NCBI GenBank assembly: GCA_030528625.1
Contig: JAUMYN010000001.1
Location: 1 to 64,000, forward strand
Direction of reading: 5' to 3'
DNA from: Candidatus Saccharimonadota bacterium
GTDB lineage: Bacteria; Patescibacteriota; Saccharimonadia; Saccharimonadales; Saccharimonadaceae
Length of the DNA: 64,000 nucleotides
Both the position numbers and the translations under genes were made by a program. Positions 8,164 through 15,758 of the stretch are shown in pieces. A model generated the notes under the pieces. The model saw only the letters and a program-made list of their open reading frames with translations, ran no database searches and was not told the DNA's origin. Position 1 is the first letter of the stretch. The number at the start of each line of letters is the position of its first letter.

Positions 8164-8753
8164 CACATACGATAACCGTCCTCTTTGTACCAGGCTTTCA
8201 GGAGGGACTGGTTGATCGGGACTATACTGCGGTGATGACTGCTATAGAACGACTCGGCTACGAAGCGCGCTTTATTCCCATGCAGTGGCAGCGGACAACG
8301 CAAGTCGGCTGGCGACGACAGTTGCATGAGCAGTACAGTCTATGTGATCCAGCTCGCACGATTTTGGCTGGATTTTCTTTTGGGGCGTGTGTGGCGTTAA
8401 TGGTGGCTGTCGATAAAAATCCACGAGAGCTATGGCTTTGCTCCTTATCACCGCTCTTTGCCGAGTTTGAGACTGACTGGAGTCAAGAGGATTGGCGTAT
8501 CGTTGGGAAGCGTCGTTTGATGATGGCGCAGCACACCAGCCTTGAGCGATTCGCCAGTCGTATCAACTGTCCGACGACGCTGTTTCTTGGCTCACAGGAA
8601 GTGGAGCAGGATCCAGTAATGCGGCGTGTTGTCGATGTGGCGATGGGCCAACTAGCGGACGCCCGTGTTGTTATTGCGGATGGCGCTGGACACGCTATTG
8701 ATCATCCAGCTTATCTAGCAGCACTGAGTCATATGGGGTCCGAGACGACATAA
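8160..8753 (+). CDS. Small alpha/beta hydrolase (RBBP9/YdeN-like)
   Basis: 197 residues with an alpha/beta hydrolase core: an early VLFVPGFQ oxyanion loop, the nucleophile elbow GFSFGA, and a late GAGHAIDHP motif with the catalytic His. The size fits small serine hydrolases acting on esters or peptides; the substrate is unknown. It overlaps aspS by four bases (ATGA) and is probably translated from the aspS transcript by coupling. No signal peptide, so it acts in the cytoplasm. Confidence 0.8.
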   Translation: MTHTITVLFVPGFQEGLVDRDYTAVMTAIERLGYEARFIPMQWQRTTQVGWRRQLHEQYSLCDPARTILAGFSFGACVALMVAVDKNPRELWLCSLSPLFAEFETDWSQEDWRIVGKRRLMMAQHTSLERFASRINCPTTLFLGSQEVEQDPVMRRVVDVAMGQLADARVVIADGAGHAIDHPAYLAALSHMGSETT

Positions 8754-8782
8754 ATGTAGTATAATGCTATCAAGGAGGGGCT

Positions 8783-9193
8783 ATGAGACGACTTTATCAA
8801 GCATCACTTTTTTATCTTATCGTCGGATTGGTGGCGGGCGTCATCTACCGCGAGGTGACGCGTTGGCTGGCGTTTACCGGTACAACGAAGCTGTCGCTGC
8901 TGCATGCACACACGCTGGTGCTGGGCATGTTGTTTTTCCTCATCGCGTTGCTGCTGGAAAAGCAGTTCCAGCTCACCAAAAGCCGTCATTTTAAGCGCTT
9001 TTTCTGGACGTACAATGCGGGACTGGTCGTGACTATCGGGCTGATGGCCTTCATCGGCACGCAGCAGCTACTGGGCAATCCGCACATTTCTGGCATGGTG
9101 GCTGGCATTTCTGGTCTCGGCCACATTTTGCTGGCGGTCGGCCTTGGCTTTTTCTTTGCGGCACTGGGCGAGCGAGTGAAGAAAGCGAAATGA
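8783..9193 (+). CDS. DUF2871-like four-helix membrane protein
   Basis: 136 residues with four predicted membrane helices and a HAHTLVLGM motif at the start of helix 2 plus a GLGHILLAVG motif in helix 4. The His residues inside the membrane resemble the metal- or haem-binding pattern of NnrS/oxidase-like proteins, and the layout matches the DUF2871 family, whose function is not known to me. It has a TATAAT box and a strong AAGGAGGGG ribosome site, so unlike several neighbours it is a leadered transcript. Confidence 0.65.
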   Translation: MRRLYQASLFYLIVGLVAGVIYREVTRWLAFTGTTKLSLLHAHTLVLGMLFFLIALLLEKQFQLTKSRHFKRFFWTYNAGLVVTIGLMAFIGTQQLLGNPHISGMVAGISGLGHILLAVGLGFFFAALGERVKKAK

Positions 9194-9323
9194 TAACAGT
9201 GGAGCTAATCCGCGCTGCCACGATAAATTCTTATAAGCTGTCTTCGGCTCGTAAAAGGAGTAGATTTTCTCCCCTGGTATTTGGTAATATTAGGACAATA
9301 AAAAATAACGAGAGGGGGATGAA

Positions 9324-9656
9324 ATGGGCCTGTTCGGCACAAGCAAAAGGAAGAGGCGCAAGACCCACTATGTGCCGGACGGTGGGGTATATCTTGACGC
9401 TCCGGCGGGGTTGACTGAATGGGGTGATACGTGGGATCACTCCAAGGAAATGGGTTTGCCCGATGTTCTAGAGTTTGCTTTTACGGTACAGCCGGTAGTT
9501 GAGGAGGCTGTCAGGAATCCAAATGATCCAGCGGCTCAGGAGCGGATGCTTCGGGTAGCGCGAGGGGCTCTCGAGCGGCTGTTAGCTGGCTCAAAACGAT
9601 GGCAGGATGGCCTACCTAGTGAGACTGGCCAGGAACCCGGTCAGCTCGAGGGGTGA
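9324..9656 (+). CDS. Hypothetical protein
   Basis: 110 residues beginning MGLFGTSKRKRRKTHYVPDG, with a GAGAGGGGG ribosome site. The N-terminus is very basic, the rest is helical and acidic. No domain recognised and no membrane segment. It ends at 9656, one base before the stop of the convergent gene at 9657, so the two genes abut tail to tail without a terminator between them. Confidence 0.6.
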   Translation: MGLFGTSKRKRRKTHYVPDGGVYLDAPAGLTEWGDTWDHSKEMGLPDVLEFAFTVQPVVEEAVRNPNDPAAQERMLRVARGALERLLAGSKRWQDGLPSETGQEPGQLEG

Positions 9657-9830
9657 TTACTTCCTGCGGCGCTGTTCAATAAATGCCGTAATCATGCCAA
9701 TGATGACCACGATGGCCGCCACATACAGCAGACCGTTGATGAGCCATGCGGCGAACTTAAATACCAAGCCGAGCACCCATACGAACACGATGATGACGGC
9801 AATGCTAAAAATCAATTTCGTCAATTTCAT
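9657..9830 (-). CDS. Small membrane protein, 57 residues
   Basis: Reads MKLTKLIFSIAVIIVFVWVL at the start, two hydrophobic helices (about residues 5-25 and 30-50) and a basic tail IEQRRRK. It resembles the short two-helix proteins found beside many bacterial genes (DUF5670/lmo0937-like), but the assignment is loose. The ATG at 9830 lies 6 bases after a TATACT box that is the same palindrome used by mutY on the other strand, so it is probably leaderless. Confidence 0.6.
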   Translation of the reverse strand: MKLTKLIFSIAVIIVFVWVLGLVFKFAAWLINGLLYVAAIVVIIGMITAFIEQRRRK

Positions 9831-9834
9831 ACCT

Positions 9835-9846
9835 CTAGTATACTAG
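9835..9846. promoter_or_regulatory. Palindromic -10 box shared by two divergent leaderless genes
   Basis: CTAGTATACTAG is a perfect 12-base palindrome. It contains TATACT on the plus strand (9839-9844, 7 bases before the mutY ATG) and TATACT on the minus strand (9842-9837, 6 bases before the ATG at 9830). Both genes therefore seem to use the same bases as their -10 element. Confidence 0.65.
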
Positions 9847-9851
9847 AAGAC

Positions 9852-10610
9852 ATGGACGTAGCGCAATTTCAATCGCTGGTACGGGACAAAGGTCGCCAGC
9901 TGTATCGCTCGATGCCGTGGCGCGATGAACCAACGCTGTACTACGTGCTGGTCAGCGAACTGATGTTACAGCAGACGCAGGTGGCGCGGGTGTTGCCGAA
10001 ATTTGATGAGTTTATCCAGCGCTTTCCTGGCATCACCGCACTGGCAGCAGCTGATTTGGCCGAAGTATTACAGGCTTGGCAGGGCTTGGGGTATAATCGC
10101 CGCGCTAAATTCCTTCACCAAGCGGCTCGTGTCATCGCGGATGGTGCGCCGACCGCCACCCAGGCTGACCTAGTGCAGCTTCCTGGTATTGGCCCAAACA
10201 CCGCTGGCGCCATCATGAATTATGCGCACAATCACCCCACGCCATTCGTTGAAACGAATATTCGCTCCGTTTACTTTCATCATTTTTTCGCTGAGGCATC
10301 GGCAGTAGCTGATAAGCAGCTGCTGGAAATGGTTGCGGCGACCATGGATCGGGACCACCCCCGTCAGTGGTTTTGGGCGTTGATGGATTATGGCGCCGAG
10401 CTGAAGCGCCAGGGACAGGGTCGCCTCACTACCAGCCGGCATTATAAAAAGCAGTCGCGCTTTGACGGTAGTCTGCGCCAAATGCGCGGCGAGATTCTCA
10501 GGCGCCACACCCGTGGCCAACCGCTCAGCGACATCACTGCTGCACTGCGGCATGACCAGCGATTTGATGCGGCACTGGCGGGTCTGCGAAGCGACGGCCT
10601 GCTGGGGTGA
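9852..10610 (+). CDS. mutY: MutY-like HhH-GPD DNA glycosylase without iron-sulfur cluster
   Basis: 252 residues, about 100 fewer than typical MutY because the C-terminal Nudix-like domain is absent. SELMLQQTQV (catalytic Glu36) and the helix-hairpin-helix LPGIGPNTAGA are present and MutY-like, pointing to removal of adenine opposite 8-oxoguanine. Two things are odd. The catalytic Asp of the family is replaced by Glu134 (FVETNIRSV). The four cysteines that hold the 4Fe-4S cluster in most MutY/EndoIII proteins are missing after MDYGAELKRQ. The mRNA is probably leaderless. A related activity (other base lesions) cannot be excluded. Confidence 0.85.
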   Translation: MDVAQFQSLVRDKGRQLYRSMPWRDEPTLYYVLVSELMLQQTQVARVLPKFDEFIQRFPGITALAAADLAEVLQAWQGLGYNRRAKFLHQAARVIADGAPTATQADLVQLPGIGPNTAGAIMNYAHNHPTPFVETNIRSVYFHHFFAEASAVADKQLLEMVAATMDRDHPRQWFWALMDYGAELKRQGQGRLTTSRHYKKQSRFDGSLRQMRGEILRRHTRGQPLSDITAALRHDQRFDAALAGLRSDGLLG

Positions 10611-10644
10611 CAGTGCCGGGGTGGTTCGTTGCTAACGAGTTGAG

Positions 10645-10673
10645 TTGACTTTAGTTAAATATTTTGTTATAAT
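10645..10673 (+). promoter_or_regulatory. Near-consensus sigma70 promoter, leaderless
   Basis: TTGACT (10645-10650), a 17-base spacer and TATAAT (10668-10673). The ATG of the downstream gene is 6 bases after the -10 box, i.e. at the expected transcription start. Confidence 0.85.
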
Positions 10674-10679
10674 AAGATT

Positions 10680-10955
10680 ATGGCAATAGGAGAGCGTAGC
10701 GACTGGGGTAATCAACACGGCACTAGAGATGGACGTCCAGGCGACCCCAATAGGCACACCGACCAGGGGCTGGGCACAGTGGCGGACTTCTGTCGAGAGA
10801 ATGATATTCCCGTAGGTCTTCCCCCTCGCCAGGGTCGCTCGGGAGAGTGCACGCCGGGTGCCCATACGCAGAAAACCAGTGCTCAGCTAGCGCGAGAGGC
10901 GATAGAAAAGTACACAAGGCTAGTAGCGGATAAGCAGGCCGAGCGTCAGCCCTAG
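10680..10955 (+). CDS. Hypothetical 91-residue protein with strong promoter
   Basis: A Gly/Asp/Arg-rich, probably disordered N-terminal half (RDGRPGDPNRHTDQG) is followed by a helical C-terminus (AQLAREAIEKYTRLVADKQA). No family recognised. It is a single-gene unit: a near-consensus promoter directly before the ATG and a strong terminator 9 bases after the stop. Such a setup suggests abundant expression. It could be a small nucleic-acid-binding or stress protein, but there is no motif to prove it. Confidence 0.6.
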   Translation: MAIGERSDWGNQHGTRDGRPGDPNRHTDQGLGTVADFCRENDIPVGLPPRQGRSGECTPGAHTQKTSAQLAREAIEKYTRLVADKQAERQP

Positions 10956-10963
10956 ACCGCACG

Positions 10964-11072
<109 letters not shown>

Positions 11073-11097
11073 GCACATTACTCATGATAGCAGAAGC

Positions 11098-11535
11098 TCA
11101 TCTTTTTTGCAATGGTTCCGGTCGTTTTGCGCCGAACAGAAAATTCATCCACTGTTGGACATTGCTAGGTTGCGGCGGCGCCTCGGTGCGCGTCCTCCGT
11201 TCAGACTGAGGCTGGTCAGTTGACGGGACGATCAGGAGCTGCTCACCTGGATATGCCAGGCCCAGCCGCTGCCTAAGCGCCAGCTCCTGATATTCCCTCG
11301 TCGCGTAATATTTCCCTTCAAGCTCCAGTGTACTGACGCGCAGTGTTTCCAGCGCCGCCTGTTGGCGCTTGGTGTCAATCATCTGTTGCAGGCGATAATT
11401 ATACTGCATTGACTCCACCGAACCCCACGCCCAACTCAGCGCAACGCAAGCCGCCGCCGCGATAACGGCATTATTCAGCGTGACATAGTCGCGCCGTAGA
11501 CGGTACAAAAAGCGTTTGATAGTCAGACTGTTCAT
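11098..11535 (-). CDS. FtsB/DivIC-like septum-formation protein
   Basis: 145 residues: a short cytoplasmic N-terminus, one membrane helix (about residues 22-40) and a coiled coil (about 45-85, YRLQQMIDTKRQQAALETLR) ending in an ALRQRLGLAYPGEQLL segment. That last element is the conserved region of the FtsB/DivIC family, which bridges FtsL and FtsQ in the divisome. The C-terminal tail is Pro/Gln rich and variable. It lies between two CAU tRNA genes on the same strand and may share their transcript. Confidence 0.8.
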   Translation of the reverse strand: MNSLTIKRFLYRLRRDYVTLNNAVIAAAACVALSWAWGSVESMQYNYRLQQMIDTKRQQAALETLRVSTLELEGKYYATREYQELALRQRLGLAYPGEQLLIVPSTDQPQSERRTRTEAPPQPSNVQQWMNFLFGAKRPEPLQKR

Positions 11536-11563
11536 GGTGTTTGTCTTTTGCGTGATAAGCTCG

Positions 11564-11639
11564 TGGTGGGGGTAGCTGGGATCGAACCAGCGACCAACAG
11601 GTTATGAGCCCGCTGCTCTAACCGCTGAGCTATACCCCC
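11564..11639 (-). tRNA. tRNA with CAU anticodon, probably tRNA-Ile2 (lysidine type)
   Basis: 76 nt with encoded CCA, acceptor stem GGGGGTA/TACCCCC, anticodon loop CTCATAA. The D arm (TAGCTCAGCGGTTAGAGCAG) and variable/T arm start (TTGGTCGCTGGTTC) resemble E. coli tRNA-Ile2 more than elongator tRNA-Met. If so, its C34 is the substrate of TilS encoded at 17103. Elongator Met is the alternative. Confidence 0.85.
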
Positions 11640-11669
11640 GCGTTCCTTAGTATAGCGCATCGGGGGCAT

Positions 11670-13043
11670 TTAGAGAAGTTTGGCGGCGGCAATACGAATT
11701 GCCTCTGTCCAGGACACAAAGCAATTTGGGGTACTCACCAGCTGACTGGCGGTCAGGCCGTGCCGAATAGCGAGGCTGAGCTGAGTGATCATATCGCTGG
11801 CGTGAGGTGCCGCGATAACAGCGCCGAGCAGTGTCCCCTTGGGGCCGCTGATGAGCTTGACAAAGCCGACTTGCTCATCAGCAATATTGCTACGAGCTGT
11901 CAGAGTAACTGGCGCTACCGCCGTGCGGACTTTGAGGTCGCGGCGCAGGCAGTCGTCCTCGCTCAGGCCGGTTTGGGCAACTTCCGGTTCAGTAAACATC
12001 ACCCTCAAGCGAGGCAGGACGTCCAGCGCAATACTTTGGCGTCGTAGTAAATTGTGGGCAGCAGTGCGGCTGTGGGTTAATACATCGTGGGTTTGCGCCG
12101 TCGCGTCAACCACGCCGCCGGCAGCAAAGATATGGCGCGCTGAGGTTTGTAGGGTGGCGCTAACAGTGATACCGTCGTCGGTGTAGGCGACGCCAGCATT
12201 TTCCAGTCCCAGATCGGTGAACGGGTGGCGACCGACCGCCACCAGTGCCTCATCGACGCGAACGCTCTGCTCCCGCCCTTGCTGCATGTAGCCGACGCGC
12301 TTGGTGGGGCCGTCTTTTTTGACAAAAGTGACTTTACTGCGGGGCAAGATAGTCATACCGCGTCGCTCTCGGGCGTCGGTAGCAAGCAGGGCGCCGACAT
12401 CGGCATCATATGAGGGCAGGATGCGAGCTGCGGGCTCGGCGATATAGACTTTGGTGCCAAAGGCGGAAAACAGATAGGCTAGCTCCATAGCGGTTGGCCC
12501 CGAGCCGACGATAAATAGCGATTTGGGCGGACGCGTGAGCGACAGAATGGTTTTAGGGGTGTGATAGGGCGTATCGCTCAGGCCTGGAATCGTCGGTATC
12601 ATCCATTCCGAGCCAGTGGCGATAAGGAATTTCTTGGCCGAAAGGTGGCGGCGACTAACGGTGATTTCATTGGGGCTGAGAAAATGCGCGTTGCCGCTAA
12701 ACACGCTTATACCCTGTTTTTCGTAGTGGCTGCGGTTGCCGCTGACACCAGTACGTTTCACCGCAATGTCGCGCCAGCGCAGCAGAGAAGGATAGTTGTA
12801 GCCGATAGCGCCAGTGCGCAGGCCGAACTTGGCGGCAGTTTTGGCGTCGCGATACACCTGTGCGGCGTGCAGCAAGGCGCCAGTTGGGATGTCGCCCCAG
12901 TTGGGTGATTCGCCGCCGAAAGCAGCTTTTTCAATCAGCGCCACTTTCTTGCCGGCTCGCGCCAAAATACTGGCTGCCGGCGATCCAGCCGCCCCGCTGC
13001 CGATGATGATAATGTCGTAGTCAAATGTTGGTTTTTGCGCCAT
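11670..13043 (-). CDS. FAD/NAD(P)-dependent oxidoreductase of the disulfide-reductase fold, lacking the redox cysteines
   Basis: 457 residues with the layout of dihydrolipoyl dehydrogenase/mercuric reductase: FAD-binding IIIIGSGAAGSPAA at the N-terminus, NAD(P)-binding IVGSGPTAMELAYLF near 175, the second FAD motif IFAAGGVVDATAQ, and a dimerisation domain. The active-site CxxxxC, expected in GGTCLNVGC, reads GGESPNWGD (Ser46, Asp51), so disulfide chemistry is impossible. The C-terminal HPTxxE pair is also altered (STPNCFVSWTE). It may be a flavin oxidoreductase reducing quinones or small electrophiles. It is the last gene of a minus-strand operon with the two genes upstream. Confidence 0.85.
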   Translation of the reverse strand: MAQKPTFDYDIIIIGSGAAGSPAASILARAGKKVALIEKAAFGGESPNWGDIPTGALLHAAQVYRDAKTAAKFGLRTGAIGYNYPSLLRWRDIAVKRTGVSGNRSHYEKQGISVFSGNAHFLSPNEITVSRRHLSAKKFLIATGSEWMIPTIPGLSDTPYHTPKTILSLTRPPKSLFIVGSGPTAMELAYLFSAFGTKVYIAEPAARILPSYDADVGALLATDARERRGMTILPRSKVTFVKKDGPTKRVGYMQQGREQSVRVDEALVAVGRHPFTDLGLENAGVAYTDDGITVSATLQTSARHIFAAGGVVDATAQTHDVLTHSRTAAHNLLRRQSIALDVLPRLRVMFTEPEVAQTGLSEDDCLRRDLKVRTAVAPVTLTARSNIADEQVGFVKLISGPKGTLLGAVIAAPHASDMITQLSLAIRHGLTASQLVSTPNCFVSWTEAIRIAAAKLL

Positions 13044-13052
13044 AATACCCCC

Positions 13053-13346
13053 CTACAGCATCGTTTTGTGATGATTATACAAAAAAGCAGCGTCCGCGTG
13101 TAGCGCCCGCAAGCGCTTACCAGCTTGGCGGCGAATATCGTCAGAGGTGATTTCTGGTCGTTCGCGGCACCAGTCCATAACGGCCAGCGTGACGCTGCGA
13201 GCAATCTCCTCGGCTTGACCTTCGGGCGTACGCAGGCTAAGGCAGGTGAGAACGATGGAAGCGTGGAGCTTGTCGGGAGAAAAAGGCTCGCTGGGCCGCT
13301 TGCCTCGTTTGACGATAGCAATCGGTGCCGCTGGTTGCTCGGGCAT
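13053..13346 (-). CDS. Stand-alone ATP-cone domain protein
   Basis: 97 residues consisting almost only of an ATP-cone: VKRGKRPSEPFSPDKLHASI, then a helical segment, ITSDDIRRQAGKRLRALHADAAFLYNHHK. ATP-cones bind ATP/dATP and usually form the N-terminus of NrdR or ribonucleotide reductases. Here neither the zinc ribbon of NrdR nor a reductase is attached. Its ATG is immediately next to the stop of the membrane-protein gene at 13347, so the two are co-translated. A nucleotide-sensing role for the operon is inferred. Confidence 0.75.
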   Translation of the reverse strand: MPEQPAAPIAIVKRGKRPSEPFSPDKLHASIVLTCLSLRTPEGQAEEIARSVTLAVMDWCRERPEITSDDIRRQAGKRLRALHADAAFLYNHHKTML

Positions 13347-14078
13347 CTAAAACCCCCCGTAGGTCGTTATGCCAAGCACGCGATCGGCAAAGATAAAGCC
13401 AGCCAGGATGATCAAGCTGGCGCCAGCGGCGAATTGCATGAAGCGCTTGTGGCGCACCCGCCACTGCTGCAATTGGGCGATACTATGGCCGCTGCCGACG
13501 AGCGCTACGACGATAAGCAGCGGCATGAGCGACACCAATATATACAGTCCAATTCCCGCTAATTGCCAGGGCAGAGATGGCAGGGTGATGACGGCCAGGG
13601 CCGAGGCGAGCACTGGCCCGATGATGAACAACAATTCAGCGGCAACGCTGGTTAACCCCAGTCCGAAAGCCTCGGCGCTATTGCGAGTGGCGCGCGAGCG
13701 TCGGGACAACACTCCGGCGAAGTTTCGCGGCAGCCATAGTGCGGTACCGTCGCCCCGCCGATAATAAAACACCCAGGTGGCAACCCCCAGTCCTGCCATC
13801 AGGCCGCAGGTGATAGCGGCGATACACTGCTCGGTGTGGGCGGCGTGGTTGATGGCCAGCCCAAGATAATAGGTAGCACTGGAAACCAGCAGCGTTGTCA
13901 TGATGAATGCCCCGCCTACAAAACTATGCATCAGGCCCAGCAGTTTGCGGTGGGCGGTTTTTTTGCCCAGCGAGTGGCCGCTCAAAAGAGTGAGAACGCT
14001 AACACTCAACTGAAAACTGGCGTGTATTAACGCCGAAAAGCCGATAATGGCCAGAGATGAGATAACGAGCGGCGACAT
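13347..14078 (-). CDS. Polytopic membrane protein, family not recognised
   Basis: 243 residues with about six or seven hydrophobic segments and short loops. The first helix contains a HASFQLSVSVLTLLSGH motif. The loop around residues 105-130 is basic (YYRRGD, LSRRSRATRNS). The overall layout is similar to LysE/sulfite-exporter/DsbD-type transporters, but no signature motif allows a choice. First gene of the operon with the ATP-cone protein and the FAD oxidoreductase, which suggests a link to redox or small-molecule export. Confidence 0.6.
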   Translation of the reverse strand: MSPLVISSLAIIGFSALIHASFQLSVSVLTLLSGHSLGKKTAHRKLLGLMHSFVGGAFIMTTLLVSSATYYLGLAINHAAHTEQCIAAITCGLMAGLGVATWVFYYRRGDGTALWLPRNFAGVLSRRSRATRNSAEAFGLGLTSVAAELLFIIGPVLASALAVITLPSLPWQLAGIGLYILVSLMPLLIVVALVGSGHSIAQLQQWRVRHKRFMQFAAGASLIILAGFIFADRVLGITTYGGF

Positions 14079-14219
14079 GTTTGTGTGCTAATCCTTCCGT
14101 ACTAGTCTAGCACAAGCGGCATAAATGGGGAAATATGCGGCCAAAAAGCTATTGCTTTTTTGTCAACTTTGTGCTACTATACAGTCAGGTAACAACCATC
14201 ACACAAAAAGGAGCATCAC

Positions 14220-14363
14220 ATGGAAATCAGCGAGCGTGAACTGACGCAGTTTTTAGAGGCTGCCCAAACCGAGGAGTTGGCGACGTGGCAACGCCAGCGT
14301 ACGAGCGAGGAGCTGCATCGCTTTGTGGCGCGCAAACTAGAAGAAGCTGGCGGCGAGCTGTAG
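14220..14363 (+). CDS. Small helical protein, 47 residues
   Basis: Starts MEISERELTQFLEAAQ, ends KLEEAGGEL. It is highly charged and helical, with no membrane segment. A good AAAAAGGAG ribosome site 6 bases before the ATG and a TACTAT/TATACA box with a TTGTCA -35-like element upstream support expression. Its leader contains ACAACCATCACAC, a block also found before the surface-protein genes at 29368 and 38893. Codon use (GCG, CTG, GAG) is like the core genes. Function unknown. Confidence 0.6.
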   Translation: MEISERELTQFLEAAQTEELATWQRQRTSEELHRFVARKLEEAGGEL

Positions 14364-14474
14364 CTACCTCTTGTTACGGGCCCGAAGCGCTTTGCTCACG
14401 GCGGCACTAAGTCTCTTCTCGTCAAAAACGATGTAACAGTCGACTCAATGGTTGAAGCATGCTATCTTTAATTT

Positions 14475-15104
14475 ATGTCCAACTATAAAGGGCGTCATCT
14501 CAAAGAAGAGCTGGTGCAAAAGACGGTACGCCTCGGCGCTATCCTTTCTATCTACCTTGGGATTCCTTCGCTCATTCTTGCCGGTGTGATTCCCTGGGGT
14601 ATGAAGTTCGTGGCCCTAGTGGCGGGCACAGTGTTCATGTACTTGCTGGCCAGAATACTGGGAGAAGCAAACGCCGACCTAGGCTTGACCTGGTTGAAAG
14701 CGAGGGATTCTCTGCTCGCAGTCGCGCCATTAACGCTAGCGCTGATCGTAGCATCGATTATCTTTCTAGTAGCCAACGGAGCAAGATTTTACCCGACTGA
14801 GGGTCTAGGCTTCTTTGTTTTCTATATCTTTGTTTCGTGCCCCGCTCAAGAACTCCTTTTCAGAGGCGTCCTGGCGAACTTTCTAAGTACCTTCAAGTTT
14901 GGGCAGCACCTCGAAGCCGTCATCGCTTCGCTGCTATTTGGTTTTGTGCATATCATATACCGAGACGCATTGACAGTAGTTGTAATGACAATCGTTGGTC
15001 TTTTTTGGTATAGAGCCTATAAGAAAGCGCCCAGCTTGTTGGGCGTTACGGTTAGCCACATCATTCTTGGCGTACTGACGATAGCGGTGGGGCTTGTTGA
15101 CTAG
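14475..15104 (+). CDS. CPBP-family intramembrane protease
   Basis: 209 residues with about six membrane helices. Motif 1 reads CPAQELLFRGVLAN, motif 2 FGFVHIIYRD and motif 3 GVTVSHIILG, which is the order of CPBP (Abi/CAAX-like) proteases. The first Glu of the usual EExxxR motif is Gln here, a variation also seen in some bacterial members, so activity is likely but unproven. Possible roles are self-immunity to peptides or processing of membrane proteins. A TATCTT box lies 6 bases before the ATG. Confidence 0.85.
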   Translation: MSNYKGRHLKEELVQKTVRLGAILSIYLGIPSLILAGVIPWGMKFVALVAGTVFMYLLARILGEANADLGLTWLKARDSLLAVAPLTLALIVASIIFLVANGARFYPTEGLGFFVFYIFVSCPAQELLFRGVLANFLSTFKFGQHLEAVIASLLFGFVHIIYRDALTVVVMTIVGLFWYRAYKKAPSLLGVTVSHIILGVLTIAVGLVD

Positions 15105-15334
15105 CAAGAAATCTCAGCCTCTCCTGAATGAAAGAATTGCGCTCTGTTGGATATCGCGATACTACCGAGATAATATCGCATTTTATCGGGGTTTGCCTTG
15201 TGGGGGTTGGTTTTGTCCAGCGATATCCCGAAGTGAAGCTGGTGAAGCTGTTCCCTCCAGGCGACATCAATGGTAAGGGGAAAGTCGTTTGGATTGAAAA
15301 GGTGAGGTTTTTCTATCATGTTGATAGTTAGCAT
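15101..15334 (-). CDS. Doubtful 77-residue ORF
   Basis: Reads MLTINMIEKPHLFNPNDFPL and continues with EQLHQLHFGISLDKTN. It has no clear ribosome site and no recognised domain. The opposite strand is also open (15128-15331). It may be a decayed gene; I list it because the composition looks partly protein-like. Confidence 0.25.
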   Translation of the reverse strand: MLTINMIEKPHLFNPNDFPLTIDVAWREQLHQLHFGISLDKTNPHKANPDKMRYYLGSIAISNRAQFFHSGEAEISC

Positions 15335-15362
15335 TAGTTATGAGAAGGTTATTGGGCCTTTG

Positions 15363-15699
15363 TTAGCGCTTAGTTCTTTTTGTTCCTAGACGGACGGTGC
15401 CTATCTTTAGTCGTCCCCGAATGACCACGGAGCCGTCTGGTAGTATCCTTCGACTGGCGACCTTTACGAGAGGGACGCTATCGAGAGGGTCCTTTCCTAC
15501 TTGTCGGTCGTAGCTTGCTCGTCGGGTTGCTGTGTCGGGGTGCTCATCCCCCTTGCTTGAGAGTTTGATCTCAGTTTCGCTTAGGGCCTTGCTGCCCAGA
15601 ACCCTCGTCGAGGCAGACTGGCATCCTTCGCAAAGCACGTCCTGTGTTTGTGGCAGATTATCGCCTTGCCGTTCCGCCCCCCCCGTGTTGTTTGCCCAT
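15363..15699 (-). CDS. Basic hypothetical protein with an 8-G tract near its start (frameshifted)
   Basis: The natural start is the ATG at 15699 behind GGGGAGGTAGCC. It reads MGKQH and then meets a run of eight G (15684-15677 on the minus strand); in the present length the frame stops 8 codons later. With seven G the frame opens into QGDNLPQTQDVLCEGCQSAS and continues to the stop at 15363, giving 111 residues. The body is basic (RLKIGTVRLGTKRTKR at the end) and has one CEGC pair. Family not recognised. Either the gene is phase-variable through slippage in the G tract, or it is a recent pseudogene or an assembly error. Confidence 0.5.
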
Positions 15700-15721
15700 G
15701 GCTACCTCCCCGAGTTCAAAG

Positions 15722-15748
15722 AACCTGCAACGGTGTGCAGGTTTTTGT
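15722..15748. terminator. Hairpin terminator
   Basis: Stem AACCTGCA/TGCAGGTT with a 6-base loop and TTTTTGTT on the plus strand; on the minus strand it follows tRNA-Met and precedes the 15699 start. Confidence 0.6.
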
Positions 15749-15758
15749 TACATAATCT

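Noticed and set aside
7390-8166. 258-codon open frame antisense to aspS
   Set aside because: Overlaps conserved synthetase motifs fully and has no promoter or protein-like composition.
9190-9414. 74-codon ORF overlapping the gene at 9324
   Set aside because: No ribosome site; the 9324 frame has GAGAGGGGG and better composition.
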